From contig UQWT01000024.1 of assembly GCA_900544815.1 (NCBI GenBank), positions 1 through 26,683 of the forward strand: 26,683 nucleotides of DNA, read 5' to 3'. Positions 15,889 through 23,908 of the stretch are shown here, in pieces. Each line of letters begins with the position of its first letter. Position 1 is the first letter of the stretch. A model generated the notes under the pieces. It had not been told where the DNA came from and made no database searches. It saw only the letters and a program-made list of their open reading frames with translations. The stretch comes from an uncultured Bacteroidales bacterium (lineage in GTDB: Bacteria > Bacteroidota > Bacteroidia > Bacteroidales > UBA932). A program made the translations under genes and the position numbers.

Positions 15889-15917
15889 CAAATATAGCAA
15901 TAATTATGCTATTTCAA
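15889..15917 (-). promoter_or_regulatory. promoter for the Skp-like lipoprotein gene
   Basis: The minus strand shows TTG (15917-15915), an 18-base spacer, then TATATTTG (15896-15889), an exact TAnnTTTG. Transcription would begin near 15882, about 38 bases before the ATG at 15844. The upstream half overlaps the end of pdxJ. Confidence 0.6.
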
Positions 15918-16622
15918 TCTGTCTAAGTATTCTTTTATGGTCTGCTCAAGCCCTAAATATAACGCGTCACATATAAGGGCGTGCCCAATGGAGACCTCAT
16001 CTAACCAATTTATAGTTTGATGAAAAAAATTCAGATTGTCTAAGTTAAGGTCGTGGCCGGCGTTTAGCCCCAATCCGCATCTGCGGGCCTCCTCTGCAGC
16101 CTTAAGATAGGGCTCTATAGCTTTTTCCCTGTCTGCAGAATAGTTCCTTGCGTAAGCCTCTGTGTAGAGCTCAACCCTGTCGCAACCGCACTCAGCCGCA
16201 TTTGCAACCATCTCAACAACAGGATCCACAAAAATGGACACCCTAATGCCGTAACTCTTAAAGAAACTGCAGATCTCCTTAAGATAACTCTTGTTCTTAA
16301 TGGTGTCCCACCCGGCATTTGATGTTAGCACGTTCTCTGCGTCGGGAACTAAAGTTACCTGATTGGGAACAACCTTGGCAACCAACTCCTTAAAAGAATC
16401 GATAGGATTACCCTCTATGTTGAATTCGGTTTTCAGCACCGGCCGAATCTCCAATACATCGCTATATCTTATATGTCTTTCATCCGGCCTTGGATGAACG
16501 GTAATCCCTTGAGCACCAAATTTTTCACAATCAATTGCGCACTGCAGGACATTGGGCATGTTGCCACCCCTCGCATTACGTATAGTGGCTATTTTGTTTA
16601 TGTTAACGCTAAGTTTTGTCAT
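15909..16622 (-). CDS. pdxJ: pyridoxine 5'-phosphate synthase
   Basis: A TIM-barrel enzyme that condenses 1-deoxyxylulose 5-phosphate with 3-amino-2-oxopropyl phosphate to form the vitamin B6 ring. The 237 residues match the family. Visible motifs: LSVNINKIATIRNARGG (4-20), the active-site TVHPRPDERHIR (41-52, H43, R45, H50), the catalytic glutamate E70 in FNIEGNP, QVTLVPD, VELYTE (E151), LNAGHDLN (H190), and SIGHALICDALYLGL near the end. It is divergent from nadK across a 95-base promoter region, the common Bacteroidota arrangement (there often with a CBS-domain gene nearby, absent here). The deoxyxylulose-phosphate-dependent B6 route is therefore present. Confidence 0.96.
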   Translation of the reverse strand: MTKLSVNINKIATIRNARGGNMPNVLQCAIDCEKFGAQGITVHPRPDERHIRYSDVLEIRPVLKTEFNIEGNPIDSFKELVAKVVPNQVTLVPDAENVLTSNAGWDTIKNKSYLKEICSFFKSYGIRVSIFVDPVVEMVANAAECGCDRVELYTEAYARNYSADREKAIEPYLKAAEEARRCGLGLNAGHDLNLDNLNFFHQTINWLDEVSIGHALICDALYLGLEQTIKEYLDRLK

Positions 16623-16645
16623 AAGTATATCTGTTTTAAGCAGTA

Positions 16646-16671
16646 CAAAATTATAGAAATTTTTATATTTG
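16646..16671. promoter_or_regulatory. back-to-back -7 elements between pdxJ and nadK
   Basis: The minus strand has TAATTTTG (16653-16646), pointing to pdxJ. The plus strand has TATATTTG (16664-16671), pointing to nadK. Both fit TAnnTTTG exactly and lie 10 bases apart. Neither has a clear -33 TTG. The predicted starts would be near 16639 and 16678. Confidence 0.45.
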
Positions 16672-16717
16672 CATTATCTGATAGGATAAATTAAGTTGCA
16701 GAATTAAGAAAATAAGG

Positions 16718-17635
16718 ATGAAGATTGCACTTTTTGGAAAAAACATAGATGAACGATCAATGGGAGATTTCATAAGACTTATGCATCTCCTCAACAATAA
16801 GCCAAACATAGAGTGGTCTGTTTATGCCCCTTTCTATGAGAGATATAAAGAAAAAGTACAGTTTCCAAAAGGATCCCTTTTTAATGATTATTCAGATCTG
16901 CTTCCCGACAACGATCTTTTTTTGGCCCTTGGCGGAGATGGAACAATCTTAGACTCCCTCACATTGGTACGAGATAAGGAGATTCCGGTAGCCGGAATCA
17001 ATTTCGGCAGATTAGGTTTTCTTACAACAGAAAGCGTAGATGAACAGAATCTCTGGATGAATGATATACTTAAAAAGGACTACAAGGTTAACAGTAGAAC
17101 ATTGCTACATGTATGTAAGCCCGGTTTGGATTGTTGTCTGTATGGCGCAGGCGAGATCTACCCGTATGCCCTTAACGAGGTATCCATACAGAGAATAGAG
17201 CCGGCAATGTTAGAGATTCATGTAAAGATAGACGGGGAGCCTATACCTGTATATTGGGCAGACGGAATACTCATAGCTACTGCAACGGGTTCCACAGCCT
17301 ATTCGCTTAGTGTTGGAGGGCCTGTCGTTACACCGGATTCCAAAGTCCTTATCATATCGCCGATTGCACCGCATAACCTTAATGTAAGACCGCTTATAGT
17401 ACCGCAGTCATCGAGAGTGGAACTCTTTTTTACAGGACGTGTAGACGAGGCGCAACTTACAATGGACAATAGATATTTTAAGATTGGGAAAGATGAGACA
17501 GTTGTTGTACGTACGGCAGACTATACGCTTAACTGCATAACACTCAATAATAACTTTTTTAGAGCGCTGAATGAAAAACTCCTGTGGGGAGAGGATAAAA
17601 GGAATATGCGCAAGTCTTTGGGCTGTTTGTTGTAA
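16718..17635 (+). CDS. nadK: NAD kinase
   Basis: Phosphorylates NAD to NADP using ATP or polyphosphate; cytoplasmic. At 305 residues it has the family signatures in order: LALGGDGTILDS (69-80, catalytic D74), INFGRLGFLT, YALNEVSI, DGILIATATGSTAYSLSVGG, and ISPIAPHNLNVRPLIVP. The N of the second motif (INFGRLG) replaces the T more common in I-N-T-G-R-L-G, a conservative difference. ATG at 16718 is preceded by AAATAAGG, a modest purine-rich site. It is the first gene of the plus-strand block; the next gene, uppS, has its own promoter inside the last bases of nadK. Confidence 0.96.
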   Translation: MKIALFGKNIDERSMGDFIRLMHLLNNKPNIEWSVYAPFYERYKEKVQFPKGSLFNDYSDLLPDNDLFLALGGDGTILDSLTLVRDKEIPVAGINFGRLGFLTTESVDEQNLWMNDILKKDYKVNSRTLLHVCKPGLDCCLYGAGEIYPYALNEVSIQRIEPAMLEIHVKIDGEPIPVYWADGILIATATGSTAYSLSVGGPVVTPDSKVLIISPIAPHNLNVRPLIVPQSSRVELFFTGRVDEAQLTMDNRYFKIGKDETVVVRTADYTLNCITLNNNFFRALNEKLLWGEDKRNMRKSLGCLL

Positions 17636-17660
17636 TATCCCCAAGCATTCACTATATTTG
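17630..17660 (+). promoter_or_regulatory. promoter for uppS-bamA-skp-skp
   Basis: TTG (17630-17632), a 20-base spacer, then TATATTTG (17653-17660), an exact TAnnTTTG. It begins inside the last codons of nadK and would start transcription near 17667, about 19 bases before the uppS ATG at 17686. Confidence 0.6.
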
Positions 17661-17685
17661 CAGTTTGTTTGTTTAATTGCCCATT

Positions 17686-18378
17686 ATGAATGATGATATG
17701 AAATTGCCGTTGCACGTCTCTATGATAATGGATGGAAACGGGCGTTGGGCCAAAGAAAAAGGGAAAGAGAGACTGTTTGGTCATGCAGAGGGGATAGAGA
17801 GCGTACGAGCATGCACGGAGTATGCTGTAGAGCGGGGGATAAAGTATCTCAGCCTGTTTGCTTTTTCCACGGAGAATTGGAACCGGCCTGTAGAGGAGGT
17901 TGAGGGGCTTATGCGAATGATGATAAAGGCAATATCCAATGAAACGCCAACATTTGTGAAAAACGGAATAAGGTTTAGAGTCATAGGGGATTTTTCCGGC
18001 CTTTCACAAGAGTTGCAGCAGGAGATAGAAGATTGTCAAAAACTTACAGAAAAGTTTAACAATCTTACACTTATAGTTTTTTTGAGCTATAGCGGAAAAT
18101 GGGATATCCTGCAAGCTGCAAGAAAGGCGGCACAGACAGGAGAGAGTAATATTTCAGAGAAAGAATTTGAATCTTACCTCAGTACTGCCGGTATTCCGGA
18201 TCCGGATCTGATTATCAGGACAAGCGGAGAGCAGAGAATCAGCAACTACATGCTTTGGCAAGCGGCTTATTCCGAGCTTTACTTTACAAAAACACTTTGG
18301 CCTGATTTTCGTAAAAATGAGTTCCGTCTCGCTTTAGAGGAGTACGCATCCAGGAGCAGACGCTTTGGAAAGATATAA
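17686..18378 (+). CDS. uppS: isoprenyl transferase (undecaprenyl diphosphate synthase)
   Basis: A cis-prenyltransferase making undecaprenyl diphosphate, the lipid carrier for peptidoglycan and surface glycans. 230 residues from the ATG at 17686; the frame opens earlier at a TTG at 17677, but ATG gives the normal N-terminus. Motifs: SMIMDGNGRWAKEKG (12-26, catalytic D16), FAFSTENWNRP (59-69), FLSYSGKWDI (132-141, replacing the N-Y-G-G form elsewhere), and DLIIRTSGEQRISNYMLWQ (174-192), which binds the diphosphate of IPP. It is 22 bases before bamA and forms the usual uppS-bamA-skp-skp block. Confidence 0.96.
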   Translation: MNDDMKLPLHVSMIMDGNGRWAKEKGKERLFGHAEGIESVRACTEYAVERGIKYLSLFAFSTENWNRPVEEVEGLMRMMIKAISNETPTFVKNGIRFRVIGDFSGLSQELQQEIEDCQKLTEKFNNLTLIVFLSYSGKWDILQAARKAAQTGESNISEKEFESYLSTAGIPDPDLIIRTSGEQRISNYMLWQAAYSELYFTKTLWPDFRKNEFRLALEEYASRSRRFGKI

Positions 18379-18400
18379 TAACTATTGCATTAACAATTCA

Positions 18401-20914
18401 ATGAGATTATTTAAAATACTCGTGCTCGCAAGTCTTTTGGTTCCTTGCGGTCTGTTTGCACAAGAGCATAAAAATGAGGTTGTAGTAGACTATAACAATC
18501 CCAAAACCTATATCATAGGAGACATAAAGATTAGTGGTGTAGACTATCTTAGAGAGGAGCAGATATTGTCTTTGACAGGATTACAACCGGGGGATGCCAT
18601 AACAATACCCGGCGATGAGATCTCCCAGATCTTAAAAAGAATCTTAATGCAGCGCAAATTTTCCGATGCAGGTTTTTATATAGACTCGTTGAAAAGCAAA
18701 GACACCATAGTTCTTGGGTTGCGTTTAGTTGTAAAACCCCGTGTCTCAAGGTGGGTTTTCACAGGAACAAAAAAGAGCGAAGAATCTGAGCTGTCTGAGA
18801 GACTTAAATTAAGGAGAGGGCAGGAGCTGTCTGATTACGTAGTAAAATCATCTGCAGATATAATTAAAAGGTATTACAAGGAGAAGGGATTCCTCAAAAC
18901 TGAGGTAAGAGTGGAGCAGACCAACGATACGATTGTCAAAAATGCGGTAAGGGTGAATTTTGTTGTAGACAGAGGCCCAAAAGTAAAGATTCAGAGAATA
19001 ACATTCAAAGGTAACGATGAGATAAAGGCTTCCAAGTTGGCAAGAGCCATGAAAAAAACAAAGGACAAAAGGATTGTCAATTTCTTGAGGAGCAAAAAAT
19101 TCAACGAGAAGGAGTACCCCAACGATAAGGAGAATTTGATTCAGGTGTTCAACGAAGCCGGTTACAGAGATGCGAGGATAGTGAAAGACTCCATGTACTA
19201 TATAGAACCGGGAAGAATGAACATAGATTTTACAATAGACAAGGGCAAAAAATACTACTTTAGAGAGATTACGTGGACAGGAAACTCTGTATATACAGCC
19301 CAGCAGCTATCTCAAGTACTGCATTTGGAGAAAGGAGATGTGTATGATGTGGTAAATATGAGAAAGAGGCTGTTTGGAGATGGAAAAGGACAGAACCCCG
19401 ATGTTAACAAAATGTACACAGACAACGGATATCTCTTCTTTAACATAACTCCCGTTGAGGTAAACATAGATGGTGATTCCGTAGATGTTGAGATGAGAAT
19501 AGTTGAGGGGAAACCGGCTACATTTAATAACATAATAGTGAACGGCAACACAATAACCAACGAGAAGATAGTTAGAAGAGCCATGTTCACAAAACCCGGA
19601 TACCTTTACAGCCAGACAGATTTTGAACGTTCTATAAGAGAGATTGCCTCAATGGGGCATTTCGAAGCAGAGCATGCCTATTCAGAAAAAGGATATAACT
19701 TAATGCCAAACCAGAATAACAATACGGTAGATATAGCATTTAACGTAGAGGAGAAACCTAACAGCCAGTTGGAACTCTCCGGAGGATGGGGAGGCAACAC
19801 CTTTGTAGGAACATTGGGCGTAAGTTTTAACAATTTCTCATTTAAGAGAATGTTTGAGAAGAATGCGTGGAGGCCTGTACCGCTTGGAGATGCACAGACC
19901 TTGGCCATAAGGTTCCAGACCAACGGTACATACTATACGGCACTCTCCGCATCTTTCATGGAACCATGGCTTACCGGCAAAAAACCTACATCATTGAATG
20001 TACAGGTATACTTTACGCGTCAGACCAACTCATATTACTATTACCAGACCTCGGACGAATATATGGAGGTTTACGGTGCGGCAGTAGGACTTGGTAACAG
20101 ACTCAAATGGCCTGACAACTACTTTGTATTGTATCATGAACTAAGCTGGCAGACATATAAATTAAAGAACTGGAACTACAACTTCCTTTTCAATACGGGA
20201 ATGTCTCACAACGCAAGTTACAAGATATCACTCAACAGAAACTCAACAGACCAGCCGCTCTATCCAAGAGGAGGATCGGATCTGTTGCTCAGTTTGCAGC
20301 TCACTCCGCCATACTCGCTCTTCCGTTCAAAAAATACGGATTACAAGAATATGGATGACAAAGAGAGGTATAAATGGATAGAGTATCACAAGTGGACATT
20401 CAAGAGTACGCTGTATACAAAACTTATTGGGGACCTTGTCCTTAAGACGGCTGCGAACTTTGGTTACCTTGGATATTATAACAAGGACCTTGGATATTCT
20501 CCGTTTGAGGGGTTCCAGCTTGGAGGCGACGGTATGAGCGGTTATAACACATACGGTTCAGAGATTATAGGACTGAGAGGTTATCCTAACACCTCGCTTA
20601 CCCCAATTAAGGACAATGCATATGCCGGTAACGTATATGACAAGTTTACGGTTGAGCTAAGATACCCTGTTGTGTTGCAGCCGCAATCTACAATCTATGC
20701 GCTGTTATTCTTGGAGGGCGGTAATTGCTGGTCCGATATAAGAGAGTTTAATCCGTTCCAGATTAAAAGGTCTGCCGGTGTAGGTTTAAGAGTATTCCTC
20801 CCTATAGTTGGTATGCTTGGTATAGATTGGGGTTACGGATTTGATCCGGTACCTAACGAGAAACTCAAGAGAGGGGGAAGCCAGTTCCATTTTGTAATAG
20901 GTCAACAGTTCTAA
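18401..20914 (+). CDS. bamA: outer membrane protein assembly factor BamA
   Basis: The Omp85 insertase for outer-membrane barrels. The frame opens at TTG 18365, overlapping uppS, but ATG at 18401 begins a clean signal peptide (MRLFKILVLASLLVPCGLFA|Q, 1-21) and is preferred, giving 837 residues. Five POTRA domains follow, each with a recognisable strand-helix start: IGDIKISGVDYLREEQIL (about 38), SRWVFTGTKKSEESEL (about 116), VKIQRITFKGNDEIKASKL (about 195), YYFREITWTGNSVYTAQQL (about 285) and ATFNNIIVNGNTITNEKIV (about 373). The barrel runs from about 456 to the terminal VIGQQF, with the Omp85 loop-6 motif LRGYPN at 725-730. BamD is encoded in the same window, 11 kb away. Confidence 0.96.
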   Translation: MRLFKILVLASLLVPCGLFAQEHKNEVVVDYNNPKTYIIGDIKISGVDYLREEQILSLTGLQPGDAITIPGDEISQILKRILMQRKFSDAGFYIDSLKSKDTIVLGLRLVVKPRVSRWVFTGTKKSEESELSERLKLRRGQELSDYVVKSSADIIKRYYKEKGFLKTEVRVEQTNDTIVKNAVRVNFVVDRGPKVKIQRITFKGNDEIKASKLARAMKKTKDKRIVNFLRSKKFNEKEYPNDKENLIQVFNEAGYRDARIVKDSMYYIEPGRMNIDFTIDKGKKYYFREITWTGNSVYTAQQLSQVLHLEKGDVYDVVNMRKRLFGDGKGQNPDVNKMYTDNGYLFFNITPVEVNIDGDSVDVEMRIVEGKPATFNNIIVNGNTITNEKIVRRAMFTKPGYLYSQTDFERSIREIASMGHFEAEHAYSEKGYNLMPNQNNNTVDIAFNVEEKPNSQLELSGGWGGNTFVGTLGVSFNNFSFKRMFEKNAWRPVPLGDAQTLAIRFQTNGTYYTALSASFMEPWLTGKKPTSLNVQVYFTRQTNSYYYYQTSDEYMEVYGAAVGLGNRLKWPDNYFVLYHELSWQTYKLKNWNYNFLFNTGMSHNASYKISLNRNSTDQPLYPRGGSDLLLSLQLTPPYSLFRSKNTDYKNMDDKERYKWIEYHKWTFKSTLYTKLIGDLVLKTAANFGYLGYYNKDLGYSPFEGFQLGGDGMSGYNTYGSEIIGLRGYPNTSLTPIKDNAYAGNVYDKFTVELRYPVVLQPQSTIYALLFLEGGNCWSDIREFNPFQIKRSAGVGLRVFLPIVGMLGIDWGYGFDPVPNEKLKRGGSQFHFVIGQQF

Positions 20915-20933
20915 ACCATAAAAATTTTTGTGT

Positions 20934-21473
20934 ATGAAGAGATTTATTATTGCAATTATTGTCGTTTTGACTTCTGCTTCGTATGGCATTCTTAATGCAC
21001 AGAATGTATACTATCCAAATGGCAAGATAGGGTATATAAATACAGATTCGATACTTGTTAAGATTCCTGCGTATGAGACTGCAACAACGGAGTTGGATAA
21101 ATTAAGCGAGCAATACAAACAGAAAATAGAGTCAGATGTTCAGAAGATAGAGAACTTGTATCAGAGCTATCAGTCCCAGAAGCAGAGATTGACGGAAACA
21201 GAGAGAGCTTATAGGGAGCAGGATATAATAAAGAGAGAAAAGGAGGTAAAGGAGCTGCAGAAGCTCTATTTTGGCCCCGATGGTTATCTTCAGAAAAAAT
21301 CTGAGGAGTTATTGTCTCCAATAAAGGAGAAAGTACAAGCTGCAATAGATAAAATTGCTAAAGATGGAAATTTTATGATTATCTTTGACCTTGCTGCCAT
21401 GCAGGGGGTTGCTTACTATGCGCCCGGAGACAATCTTAATCAATATGTTTTAAGACTATTAGGATTACAATAA
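20934..21473 (+). CDS. OmpH/Skp family periplasmic chaperone, first copy
   Basis: 179 residues from ATG 20934; an in-frame TTG two codons earlier (20928) is not a better start. The signal peptide MKRFIIAIIVVLTSASYGILNA is cut before Q. The mature protein begins YYPNGKIGYINTDSILVKIP, the first Skp body strand, continues as a coiled coil rich in Q, K, E and Y (about 45-115), and ends FMIIFDLAAMQGVAYYAPGD and LRLLGLQ. It is predicted to hold unfolded outer-membrane proteins in the periplasm for BamA, whose gene ends 19 bases upstream. The role is inferred from family and position. Confidence 0.92.
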   Translation: MKRFIIAIIVVLTSASYGILNAQNVYYPNGKIGYINTDSILVKIPAYETATTELDKLSEQYKQKIESDVQKIENLYQSYQSQKQRLTETERAYREQDIIKREKEVKELQKLYFGPDGYLQKKSEELLSPIKEKVQAAIDKIAKDGNFMIIFDLAAMQGVAYYAPGDNLNQYVLRLLGLQ

Positions 21474-21491
21474 AACTATAACAAATACAAA

Positions 21492-22064
21492 ATGAAAAAA
21501 GTCACACTTCTTTTATTTGGGTTAGGCTTGTTGCTGTCAACATCGTCATTTGCCCAGAACCTAAAATTCGGCCAGCTGAACATGCAGGAGCTCATAGCTC
21601 TTATGCCGGAGAGAGACTCAGCTATTGTGAAATTGGAAAAATACGGAGCTGAATTGGACGAAACTTTGCAGGGAATGCAGACGGAATTTAATACTAAGCT
21701 TCAGACCTACAACCAGAAGAGCGCAACTTGGACAGCAGCTGTTTTGGAGGCAAAAACAAAGGAGCTACAGGAGATGCGCCAGAGATTGGAGCAGTTTCAG
21801 GTAAATGCACAGAATGAATACGGACAGATGCAGCAGGAGTTGTTTGCCCCTGTATTCAAAAAAGCAAACGAAGCTATTGAAAAGTTGGGTAAAGAGAATG
21901 GATTTACATATATCTTTGACATATCTGCAGGAGCTGTTATATTCCATAGCGAATCAACAGTAGATGTTCTCCCATTAGCTAAGAATGCTTTAGGTATACC
22001 TGCCAGCAAAACTACTCCATACGTTCCTGCTTCTGCACAGCAGCAAAAAGGAGCACAGAATTAA
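21492..22064 (+). CDS. OmpH/Skp family periplasmic chaperone, second copy
   Basis: 190 residues starting at ATG 21492, 18 bases after the first copy. The signal peptide MKKVTLLLFGLGLLLSTSSFA is cut before Q. The body starts LKFGQLNMQELIALMPERDS, has a coiled-coil middle (about 50-125, QEMRQRLEQFQVNAQNEYGQ) and a closing strand FTYIFDISAGAVIFHSESTV. It ends with a short P/S/Q-rich tail. It is a tandem paralogue of the preceding gene, as is usual for Bacteroidota. The next gene in many relatives, murI, is absent here; a strong terminator follows 24 bases later. Confidence 0.93.
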   Translation: MKKVTLLLFGLGLLLSTSSFAQNLKFGQLNMQELIALMPERDSAIVKLEKYGAELDETLQGMQTEFNTKLQTYNQKSATWTAAVLEAKTKELQEMRQRLEQFQVNAQNEYGQMQQELFAPVFKKANEAIEKLGKENGFTYIFDISAGAVIFHSESTVDVLPLAKNALGIPASKTTPYVPASAQQQKGAQN

Positions 22065-22088
22065 TAAAGCTTTACAAAATATCAATAT

Positions 22089-22127
22089 AAAAAAGGTTAC
22101 CGGTTTTTTAATTTGGTAACCTTTTTT
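22089..22127. terminator. strong intrinsic terminator after skp genes (likely bidirectional)
   Basis: A perfect 13-base-pair stem: AAAAAAGGTTACC (22089-22101) with GGTAACCTTTTTT (22115-22127) and a 13-base loop. The A-run and T-run flanks make it work in either direction. Read on the plus strand it ends the uppS-bamA-skp-skp transcript. Confidence 0.88.
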
Positions 22128-22205
22128 GTCATGTTCAAATAAGTCTCCACACTATTTTTTAGATACATAAAAATAGAATTAATATAGTCTACCCCGTTAA
22201 ACAAT

Positions 22206-22218
22206 ACTCAGTCTGAGT
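22206..22218. repeat. short palindrome between the two terminators
   Basis: ACTCAG-T-CTGAGT, a perfect inverted repeat with a single central base. It lies between two convergent operons. It has no T-tract and no promoter beside it, so it may be a protein-binding site or chance. Confidence 0.45.
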
Positions 22219-22229
22219 GTACATAAAAA

Positions 22230-22259
22230 GAGGACGACTAAAAAATACTAGTCGTCCTC
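22230..22259 (-). terminator. intrinsic terminator of the susCD operon
   Basis: An 11-base-pair perfect stem, GAGGACGACTA (22230-22240) with TAGTCGTCCTC (22249-22259), and an 8-base loop. Read on the minus strand it is followed by TTTTTATG, as expected for a terminator 44 bases past the susD stop. The plus-strand side has only a short run after it. Confidence 0.85.
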
Positions 22260-22303
22260 AAAATAGCTGTTATTATTACAAATTATTATTTGTATTTGAC
22301 CTA

Positions 22304-23890
22304 TTATATACCGCTGTCAACAGGGTTCTGATCTGCCTTCTCATCCATATTCTTGTTTGCATCGAACTCAGACTGAGGGATAGTCATTACCCAGTCGTAT
22401 GTCTCAGGGTTGTTCACCTTTATATTGTTTACTGCAGTTCTGGCAGCAAGAGGGTGTCCCATCTCCTCGGTACGTACAAATCCCTGTTTAAGTCTCTTTA
22501 TATCGTAGATACGTCCGTACTCACCCCAAAGCTCAATTCTTCTTTGAATTAGAATCTCCTCAAGAAGCGAACCTGTTTCATCTGTGGTAAGTGCTCCAAG
22601 AGCTGTACCTGTTTTTGCAGAGCAATCATAAGATTTGTCTCTCTCTTTCATCAATTTGTTAAGAGCAGCACGAGCTCCATTATCATCGCCTGCACGGCAA
22701 AGAGCCTCGGCCTCTGTAAGAACCATCTCTTCAATTCTCATATAGATTCTGTCGCATAGCCAGTTAGAGTATTTGCTGTTACTGTTGTCCTTGCTTATAT
22801 CATACAAGAATTTCTCCTGCAGATACTTACCCTTGGCTGTTGGTATAGGGTTGTTTATGTTCCACCATGCCTGTCTTGCATCATTCTCCCCAATCTTATC
22901 ATGTAGCCATTTGCTTATACACTTAGGTGCTCTACCACCATAGGCATTACCTCCATTTGTATATGCATCCATGTGTGTCATGAACTGTGGGTTGGTAGTT
23001 GACTGGTCTAACTGAACCTTGAAGCCCCACATAACATAGCTTGGATCTGCACTGTTGAAGCCGTTGAATACATTGTCGAATTTACATACTTCGCCCTTAC
23101 CCTGTGCTTTTTGAGCATAGTCTGCCACTGTCTTCCAATCTGCAGCAGTTGTAGCCATGAATGAAAGTGCTCTTGCTTTAAGTGCATATGCTACATATTT
23201 GTCCATGTGAGAAGGGTTGTCTGCATTTCTGGTCTTCTCCAATAGAGAGATAGCTTTATCTAAGTCGCTGTTAATCTGTTTGTAAACCTCCTCAACAGTG
23301 CTTCTTGGATTACCCTGTGTTCCGGCAACCGTGGGCTCTGTGTAGATAGGAACACACTTCTCAGACTCATGCCCAACGTATGTTCTTGAGAACATTACAG
23401 CAAGGCCATGGTAACAGTATGCTCTTATAGCGTATGCCTGTCCAATAATATATGCAACATCCTCACTTGGTCCCTGCATGGTCTCCTCCGCAGCTATGAT
23501 GCTGTTTACGTTACCAATAAGCTGGTAGTAGAAATTCCACAATCCGTATGGCCTCCAGGCAGAATTTGAATATCTCGATTTAACATTGTAGACATAGTCA
23601 AACCAGAACCAACCGCTACCCTGAGCTGCCATTACCATATCCTCTCCCATCAAATCTGCCATAAGCGCATATCCCATAGGGCCTACTTCCTGGTGGTAAT
23701 TTCCTGTTACGGTCTGCCCCCACTCATACATCAGCCTGTACGTACCGTTAAGTGCTACAATAGCTGAATTAGACGACTGCATCATACCGTCACCACCTAT
23801 CTGTTGGGTTGGCTTGGTATTCAGCTGATCTTTGCTGCACGATGCAAAGAGTGTCGCCACAACTGCCAATAATATAAATATTTTTTTCAT
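22304..23890 (-). CDS. SusD/RagB family nutrient-binding outer-membrane lipoprotein
   Basis: 528 residues. The lipoprotein signal is MKKIFILLAVVATLFASC with C18 acylated, followed by SKDQLNTKPTQQIGG, the typical SusD opening. The helical TPR core of the family is visible: YQLIGNVNSIIAAEETMQGP, YIIGQAYAIRAYCYHGLAVM, EVYKQINSDLDKAISLLEK, YVAYALKARALSFMATTAA, and the C-terminal RagB part with RIEEMVLTEAEALCRAGDD (helix with the E-A-L pattern), ILIQRRIELWGEYGRIYDIK, then IPQSEFDANKNM. It caps the SusC barrel encoded 18 bases upstream and binds ligand at the cell surface. The substrate (glycan or peptide) cannot be told from this sequence. The C-terminus EKADQNPVDSGI is normal. A terminator follows. 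Confidence 0.95.
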   Translation of the reverse strand: MKKIFILLAVVATLFASCSKDQLNTKPTQQIGGDGMMQSSNSAIVALNGTYRLMYEWGQTVTGNYHQEVGPMGYALMADLMGEDMVMAAQGSGWFWFDYVYNVKSRYSNSAWRPYGLWNFYYQLIGNVNSIIAAEETMQGPSEDVAYIIGQAYAIRAYCYHGLAVMFSRTYVGHESEKCVPIYTEPTVAGTQGNPRSTVEEVYKQINSDLDKAISLLEKTRNADNPSHMDKYVAYALKARALSFMATTAADWKTVADYAQKAQGKGEVCKFDNVFNGFNSADPSYVMWGFKVQLDQSTTNPQFMTHMDAYTNGGNAYGGRAPKCISKWLHDKIGENDARQAWWNINNPIPTAKGKYLQEKFLYDISKDNSNSKYSNWLCDRIYMRIEEMVLTEAEALCRAGDDNGARAALNKLMKERDKSYDCSAKTGTALGALTTDETGSLLEEILIQRRIELWGEYGRIYDIKRLKQGFVRTEEMGHPLAARTAVNNIKVNNPETYDWVMTIPQSEFDANKNMDEKADQNPVDSGI

Positions 23891-23908
23891 TATGTATCCT
23901 GTTTATGG

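Noticed and set aside
18365..18400. TTG start for bamA overlapping uppS
   Set aside because: It would put 12 polar residues in front of a complete signal peptide that begins at the ATG at 18401.
22217..22552. Plus-strand frame of 111 codons across the susD 3' end
   Set aside because: It runs through the susCD terminator and antisense to susD, with no start signal or family resemblance.
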